Below, piece by piece: positions 11,516-13,107 of a stretch of DNA of 13,107 nucleotides. Each line of letters begins with the position of its first letter. Within the stretch, counting starts at the first letter, position 1. The stretch comes from Dunaliella salina. Its lineage: Eukaryota; Chlorophyta; Chlorophyceae; Chlamydomonadales; Dunaliellaceae. The notes beneath the pieces were generated by a model. The model did not search any database. It saw only the letters and a program-made list of their open reading frames with translations, and was not told the origin of the DNA. The stretch is taken from the NCBI GenBank assembly GCA_002284615.2, contig MU069571.1:151147-164253 (forward strand), read 5' to 3'. Position numbers and translations under genes: made by a program.

Positions 11516-12890
11516 TGCGAGCACTGGCATGGTGGACAAGTGCTGGGGTACAAAAGCAGCAACATCATATTCAAGCAGTGGCATGGAAGAAAAGAGCTGG
11601 GGAGCAAGAGCGTCAACACCACATTCAAGCACTGGCATGGTTGGCAACATGTAGGGAATACGAGCATCAGCATCATGTTCAGCCATTGGCATGGTAGGCA
11701 AGATCTGCGGAACAAAAGCAGCAATATCGAGTTCCTTGGGGCTATTTGCCAGGAATTTGCCTAAAAATTGGCTTCTCTGAACAGTACACCTCTCAAGATC
11801 ACAAGAAGTGCTGGTGGACATTCTTTTGCATGCTGCCAATTATTCTGACCTTAAGCTGCAGTGTGAGGAGGATTGGTTTTGCTCTCCTGACATTCTCAGA
11901 AGTGCAATCTATCAACAAACATCCAATCCATCTTTTGGATCCTCTATATCCTTAGAGATGGTCATTATTAACCTCAAAGATGATCATATTTTATCTCAGA
12001 GATGCTGTGGATCCAGCGCAAGGCTCAAGCGTCCCGTTGAATTGAAGACTGCGATTCATGTTGTGTCTTCCAAACATCAAAGTTGATTTTTAAGTCTCCA
12101 GTTTAAGAGATGAAGTTGCCAATTTAAGGCGTGTGTTTCCCGTCAACTCATGGGATGCAAGAGCAGGCCCGCTTGAACATCATAATGATTAATAGAGATT
12201 CATATTGTAGCTGTTGTGATTTACCCAAAAAAGGTGGTTTTGGGCAATCCAAATAAAGAGATGCTTACCATAAAGTTAGGGGATGCAAGGGCGGGAGGTC
12301 CTACATTTGATGCAAGCTTTAGACATTTGCTGGCAACACTAAACATCCCTTCTTTCCCCATTACTACGTGTGGTTGGTGATGGCATGCGCAATCCATTAT
12401 TTTTGTTTGATGTGACTGTAACCGGATGCAGCTTGTGCTGTGGCTCAGCATTGCTGCCCAGCTTATAGCCCAGCAGTCATGTGTTTTGACTGAGTGGCTC
12501 TTTCCTTTTACACCTTGTAAGCCTTGTAAACGGATGCAACTTGTGCTGCGGCTCAGCATCCCTTCTTCCTCCATTACCGCACATGGTTAGCGATGGCATG
12601 CGCAATCCATTTTAATGTGGTTGCGGTAGGATGCAACATGTGTTGTGGCAGACAAATTGCAAACGCCTGCCTGGACATGCTGCGATGGTTGCACTTTGTG
12701 AGGCAGTCTGTGGCGACACATTGGTACTTTTGCACATTTGCATGCAGGCTATAACAGATGCGCATGTGCATGGCCAGTGGCAGAAAAAGCACTGTGCACT
12801 GTACAAGGCAGTCCATAACAGCACGTTGGTTCTTTTGCACACTTGCATGCAGGCCGTAACAGATGCGCACGTGCATGGCCAGTGGCAGAA

Positions 12891-12923
<33 letters not shown>

Positions 12924-13046
12924 TGGGGTTGGTGGGTTGTGTTCTGATGACGCATCAGGTGTAGGGCACGGCAGCGAGCAGAATGAGCCCTACTCAGGGC
13001 CTTGTTGCAAGTGCAGCTCTCCGCCGTTGAGGCCGCCTTGGCCAAA
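283..13046 (+). CDS. DEMETER/ROS1-like DNA glycosylase with J-domain (partial, 8 inferred exons)
   Basis: This entry spans the whole inferred gene, which is incomplete at both ends. The joined exons encode 1743 residues in one open frame. Order in the fragment: end of the HhH-GPD glycosylase fold (residues 1-28), [4Fe-4S] cluster (Cys 29, 36, 39, 45), Pro/Gln-rich linker, charged helical segment (121-217), Cys-containing and low-complexity region (218 to about 1315), J-domain (about 1320-1385, HPD at 1354-1356), disordered Ser/Pro/Thr-rich region, and a Gln-rich end. Known of the family: DEMETER/ROS1 enzymes are nuclear bifunctional glycosylase/lyases that remove 5-methylcytosine and start base-excision repair. 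Seen: the residues before and within the cluster resemble the plant family closely, and every splice junction preserves phase. Inferred: the exon chain after exon 3, which rests on phase, splice sites and the J-domain split across exons 5 and 6. The catalytic Lys and Asp lie upstream, so activity cannot be judged. Certainty is high for exons 1-3, good for 5-7, lower for 4 and 8. Confidence 0.82.
420..448 (+). repeat. Copy of exon 1 3' end inside intron 1
   Basis: Twenty-five of 29 bases match 335-363, the last 26 bases of exon 1 plus the start of the donor. The donor gtaag has become gtgga. Intron 1 (361-771) otherwise shows nothing recognisable. Confidence 0.8.
772..805 (+). CDS. Exon 2: first half of the [4Fe-4S] cluster
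   Basis: A 34-base micro-exon encodes VFCAKRLPNCS plus the first base of an Ala codon. It supplies the first two cluster cysteines with the C-x6-C spacing of the endonuclease III family. The acceptor is ctctattgcag, ending at 771, and the donor is CAG followed by gtacga at 806. It follows exon 1 in phase 0 and leaves phase 1, which exon 3 completes. Family homology picks it out despite its size, and a purely statistical gene caller would probably miss it. Confidence 0.9.
1104..1222. repeat. Short tandem repeat in intron 2
   Basis: Three imperfect copies of a unit with core gtgacagctcagtcacggca begin near 1111, 1149 and 1202. Shorter ggcactttccaggcactt repeats lie between them. This is intronic, and the rest of 806-1100 shows no feature. 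Confidence 0.7.
1365..1838. repeat. Direct duplication about 359 bp apart in intron 2
   Basis: The pyrimidine-rich stretch at about 1365-1495 recurs at about 1722-1838. Both copies have a poly-T/cct region followed by gccacctgttctgct (1450 and 1809) and an a/t-rich tail. A third partial copy of the tail is at about 1675-1700. The pyrimidine bias suits an intron, and no splice site here fits the phase of exons 2 and 3. Confidence 0.65.
2036..2281 (+). CDS. Exon 3: second half of the [4Fe-4S] cluster and Pro/Gln linker
   Basis: With the carried G it starts Ala-Cys-Pro-Leu-Ser-Pro-Glu-Cys. This supplies the third and fourth cluster cysteines and completes C-x6-C-x2-C-x5-C, the exact spacing of DEMETER/ROS1 and endonuclease III. 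Downstream, the plant-conserved Ala/Ser-rich segment is replaced by a Pro-rich stretch (about residues 50-80) and a Glu/Gln-rich stretch ending near IMDAFAGGFVMGSKG. The acceptor is ggttctgcag, ending at 2035. The donor is AAGG followed by gtacgt at 2282. It ends in phase 1. The exon end is part of the repeat that fills the start of intron 3, so alternative donors are possible. Confidence 0.88.
2261..2625 (+). repeat. 44-46-bp minisatellite spanning the exon 3 donor
   Basis: About seven units begin near 2290, 2335, 2379, 2425, 2460, 2506, 2549 and 2593, with core catttggcagggacattggg followed by gtggctcaatg. The array starts in the last 21 bases of exon 3. A longer copy at 2431-2491 repeats 2261-2321 closely, including GATGGGCAGCAA and a donor-like gtatgt at 2452. 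The remainder of intron 3, 2640-3130, shows no feature that I can support. Confidence 0.85.
3131..3423 (+). CDS. Exon 4: charged helical segment, function unknown
   Basis: It encodes a split Gly and 97 further residues (about 121-217), rich in Leu, Ala, Arg and Glu (for example LRARVELAFEAEAAVEYAAV and LELLRWKGRRLRSSLAEGEA). This suggests amphipathic helices or a short coiled coil. I recognise no domain; the DEMETER-specific RRM-like domain is not evident here. The acceptor is gcattcccgtag, ending at 3130, and the donor is CAG followed by gtgatg at 3424. Entry phase matches exon 3 and exit is phase 0, matching exon 5. An extra small exon in the 849-base intron before it cannot be excluded. 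Confidence 0.7.
3452..3543. repeat. TG microsatellite with CG-rich tail in intron 4
   Basis: A (TG)n run of about 34 units occupies 3452-3520, followed by alternating cg/tg to 3543. It begins 28 bases after the exon 4 donor. In RNA this is a long UG repeat. The alternating purine-pyrimidine tract could also adopt Z-DNA. Confidence 0.95.
3660..4218. repeat. 75-bp minisatellite reaching the exon 5 acceptor
   Basis: Eight units share ggctcagcc positions at 3711, 3786, 3861, 3936, 4009, 4084, 4142 and 4217, mostly 75 bases apart. The core includes tttggcaaaagcaatgcctg followed by ctgcctgcaggctcagcc. Most units contain a pyrimidine-flanked CAG resembling a splice acceptor, and the last one is the inferred acceptor of exon 5. 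Because 75 is divisible by three, the array also reads open in more than one frame, which does not make it coding. Confidence 0.85.
4219..7585 (+). CDS. Exon 5: 1122-codon low-complexity region ending in J-domain helix I
   Basis: This is a single open exon of 3367 bases. Its start has a Cys cluster (C-x-C-x3-C-x4-C, residues 227-238: CKCMRTCYGPGC). Farther on comes RRRRGGCVDC with a preceding Cys (C364, C373, C376), possibly zinc-binding. Then follow long Gln tracts (5296-5322, 5920-5958, 5980-6025), an Ala tract (5749-5812), a Pro-Ala stretch (about 6955-7015), and basic patches GQKRKASS (6391-6399 core) and RKKKRSSS (6478-6492 core) that look like nuclear localisation signals. The final residues, MDILNLQPLASDDS, fit helix I of a J-domain. 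The acceptor gctgcctgcag ends at 4218 and is the last unit of the intron 4 minisatellite. The donor is CAG followed by gtgaga at 7586. Most of the segment is probably disordered. Confidence 0.82.
7586..7733. repeat. 48-50-bp repeat and copied exon 5 end in intron 5
   Basis: Three units start with ggtgagaaggc at 7601, 7649 and 7699. The segment 7717-7733 repeats the exon 5 end and donor (7574-7590) with 15 of 17 matches, and the donor GT has become AT. Confidence 0.75.
7830..8242. mobile_element. MITE-like terminal-inverted-repeat element in intron 5
   Basis: The left end, ACTATAGCTCCACGACCAGT, is the inverted complement of the right end around 8218-8242 with about two mismatches over 24 bases. 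Weaker inverted similarity continues inward (aaaaataattc, ttttaaaa, tttgaa tracts). It is flanked by AAT on both sides (7827-7829 and 8243-8245), a possible 3-bp target duplication; a TA duplication is an alternative reading. It is AT-rich compared with its surroundings and has no coding capacity, so it is a non-autonomous element. An internal hairpin, GTTTACCA with TGGTAAAC, lies at 8023-8043. The superfamily cannot be assigned. Confidence 0.7.
8246..8794. other. Unassigned intron 5 sequence
   Basis: Between the inverted-repeat element and the first J-domain copy I see no exon fitting the phase and no RNA gene. The stretch 8285-8306 resembles the exon 2 acceptor region. Confidence 0.5.
8795..8883 (+). 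pseudogene. Decayed J-domain exon, copy 1
   Basis: This duplicate of exon 6 has a good acceptor (tttcttctttgcag, ending at 8794) and keeps FRELCMAVHPDKNPHPE, including the HPD motif. It then diverges and reaches an in-frame TGA at 8881-8883, with no donor at the equivalent position. Entry phase matches exon 5, so its use would truncate the protein inside the J-domain. It could be a dead copy or a regulated poison exon. Confidence 0.75.
8903..8997 (+). pseudogene. Decayed J-domain exon, copy 2, HPD lost
   Basis: This second tandem duplicate starts 108 bases after copy 1 and 114 before the intact exon. Its acceptor is tttttgcgcag, ending at 8902. The frame reads FRELCMAMQPKKSPHLEA. The invariant HPD triad has become QPK, so it could not stimulate an Hsp70. 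An in-frame TGA at 8995-8997 ends it. It is more diverged than copy 1. Confidence 0.75.
9017..9114 (+). CDS. Exon 6: intact J-domain core with HPD motif
   Basis: It encodes a split Gly, then MIKSRFRELCMAVHPDKN and PHPEASTAFNLLTK, corresponding to helix II, the HPD loop and helix III of a J-domain. Known: J-domains use HPD to stimulate Hsp70 ATPase. The acceptor is ccttttttttgcag, ending at 9016, and the donor is AAG followed by gtgagg at 9115. Entry phase 2 completes the codon begun by exon 5, whose end supplies helix I. Exit is phase 0, and exon 7 (AMHAAL) continues the last helix. The domain has a short SSVGPTPG insertion between helices I and II. This copy is preferred over the two upstream ones because it has HPD, no stop and a good donor. 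Confidence 0.88.
9115..9590. other. Unassigned first part of intron 6
   Basis: Nothing coding is supported here. A ctg/atg-rich patch at about 9437-9482 resembles the one that follows the minisatellite at 10265-10345. A possible acceptor gtgttgcag near 9515 leads to an early stop in the required phase. Confidence 0.5.
9591..10280. repeat. 22-copy 30-31-bp minisatellite in intron 6
   Basis: Units share gttgatccacacttgctctg and end in one of two ways: gcgttgctcca and relatives (30 bases) or caggtgctgct and relatives (31 bases). The first full unit starts at 9607. The last third alternates mainly as A-A-B. Copies are adjacent with no unique spacers, so it is not CRISPR-like. It ends in a (ctg/gtg)n and (atg)n patch to about 10345. 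Confidence 0.95.
10498..11418 (+). CDS. Exon 7: end of J-domain, disordered Ser/Pro/Thr region
   Basis: The exon has 307 codons. AMHAAL completes the J-domain's last helix. An Ala/Thr/Gly-rich linker follows, then GEFFWLDPETGIIKVPSYA, a compact aromatic motif that I do not recognise but that looks folded and conserved. The rest is Pro/Ser/Thr-rich and probably disordered, ending Gln/His-rich with FEALVLPAHVLQ. The acceptor is ttacacgcag, ending at 10497. The donor is CAG followed directly by a GT repeat, so the exact splice point among successive GTs is ambiguous. Both ends are phase 0. A 28-bp repeat sits near 11186-11290 inside the coding sequence. Confidence 0.78.
11186..11295 (+). repeat. 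28-bp repeat inside exon 7 coding sequence
   Basis: The core aaccaagctccagt recurs at 11214, 11242 and 11270, with a degraded copy before them. The unit is not a multiple of three, so each copy is translated in a different frame. Confidence 0.75.
11419..11510. repeat. GT microsatellite starting at the exon 7 donor
   Basis: About 46 GT units begin exactly at the inferred donor, followed by gcgcgtgcga. Many consecutive GTs could serve as 5' splice sites. Confidence 0.95.
11518..11740. repeat. 54-60-bp tandem repeat in intron 7
   Basis: Four imperfect units have the pattern cactggcatggtgg, then agcaacatcatattcaagca. The unit starts near 11520 and recurs at about 11576, 11630 and 11684. It reads open in several frames because the period is near a multiple of three, and it is treated as intronic. 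Confidence 0.75.
11741..12340. other. Unassigned AT-richer intron 7 sequence
   Basis: I see no exon, RNA gene or mobile-element signature in this stretch. Confidence 0.5.
12342..12655. repeat. Direct duplication of about 213 bp in intron 7
   Basis: The block from catcccttctttccccatta at 12344 recurs at 12557. Both contain gatggcatgcgcaatccat. A second motif, ggatgcarcttgtgctg and relatives, occurs at 12424, 12532 and 12629, so the block appears to have been duplicated with an extra partial copy. Confidence 0.75.
12748..12852 (+). other. Alternative upstream start of exon 8 (in-frame duplicate)
   Basis: A 105-base unit duplicates the acceptor and the first part of exon 8: ITDAHVHGQWQKK here against VTDAHVHGQWQKK in exon 8. 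Both are preceded by nearly the same tract (cttttgcac, then ttgcatgcag). The frame is open through to exon 8, so use of the acceptor at 12747 would add 35 residues without disrupting the protein. Confidence 0.5.
12853..13046 (+). CDS. Exon 8 (tentative): Gln-rich segment
   Basis: It encodes AVTDAHVHGQWQKK, a polyQ run of nine, then a Gly/Asp/Ser-rich stretch with a Cys group (PCCKCSS) and Pro-rich end. The acceptor is cttgcatgcag, ending at 12852, and the donor is AAA followed by gtgagt at 13047. Entry phase 0 fits exon 7 and exit is phase 2. An upstream copy with its own acceptor at 12747 stays in frame and open, so the exon may instead begin at 12748. I do not recognise the sequence. This is the least certain exon, because it rests on phase, splice signals and the duplication. 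Confidence 0.5.
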
Positions 13047-13076
13047 GTGAGTGATGTTCTGGTTATAGAGTAGAGC

Positions 13077-13077
<1 letters not shown>

Positions 13078-13107
<30 letters not shown>
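13078..13107. repeat. TG microsatellite at the window edge
   Basis: A (TG)n run begins about 31 bases after the exon 8 donor and continues to the last base, so its length is unknown. Confidence 0.9.

Noticed and set aside
11419..11697. Continuation of exon 7 through the GT repeat into the 18-residue QHHIQALAW repeats
   Set aside because: A CAG/GT junction precedes the microsatellite, and a poly-Cys-Val run followed by minisatellite peptide is less likely than an intron. Only cDNA would settle it.

Overview
The window looks like nuclear DNA of a green alga, most likely a chlorophycean (Dunaliella- or Chlamydomonas-like). The evidence is one intron-rich gene with GC-rich, CAG/GCA-repeat-laden exons, algal-looking splice sites, and long introns full of microsatellites and minisatellites. 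There is no bacterial-style gene packing, RNA operon or CRISPR array. The lineage is an inference from style and from the gene family, not from a marker gene.

I read one plus-strand gene, incomplete at both ends, with eight inferred exons: 283-360, 772-805, 2036-2281, 3131-3423, 4219-7585, 9017-9114, 10498-11418 and 12853-13046. Joined, they stay open for 1743 codons plus two bases. Exons 1-3 are the decisive ones. They encode the end of a HhH-GPD DNA glycosylase of the DEMETER/ROS1 type (motif HETLYELHYQMITLGK, then VFCAKRLPNC) and a complete endonuclease III-type [4Fe-4S] cluster, C-x6-C-x2-C-x5-C, assembled across two splice junctions. This is the enzyme family that excises 5-methylcytosine in active DNA demethylation. 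The HhH-GPD catalytic part lies upstream of the window.

After the iron-sulfur cluster comes a helical charged segment (exon 4). Next is a very long low-complexity exon of 1122 codons (exon 5) with Cys clusters near its start, polyQ and polyA tracts, and basic nuclear-localisation-like patches. A J-domain (HPD motif) follows, split between the end of exon 5 and exon 6. Exons 7 and 8 are mostly disordered and Gln-rich. A J-domain inside a DEMETER-like protein is the main architectural surprise.

The introns are the second story. Exon edges have repeatedly been copied into the neighbouring intron. The 3' ends of exons 1, 3 and 5 recur downstream with altered donors. The J-domain exon has two decayed copies upstream of it, exon 8 has an in-frame upstream copy with its own acceptor, and the intron 4 minisatellite carries an acceptor-like site in most units. 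Long TG repeats sit within about 32 bases of three donors. All seven inferred introns have lengths divisible by three. A roughly 413-bp terminal-inverted-repeat element lies in intron 5, and a 22-copy 30-31-bp minisatellite fills half of intron 6. I support no second gene on either strand.
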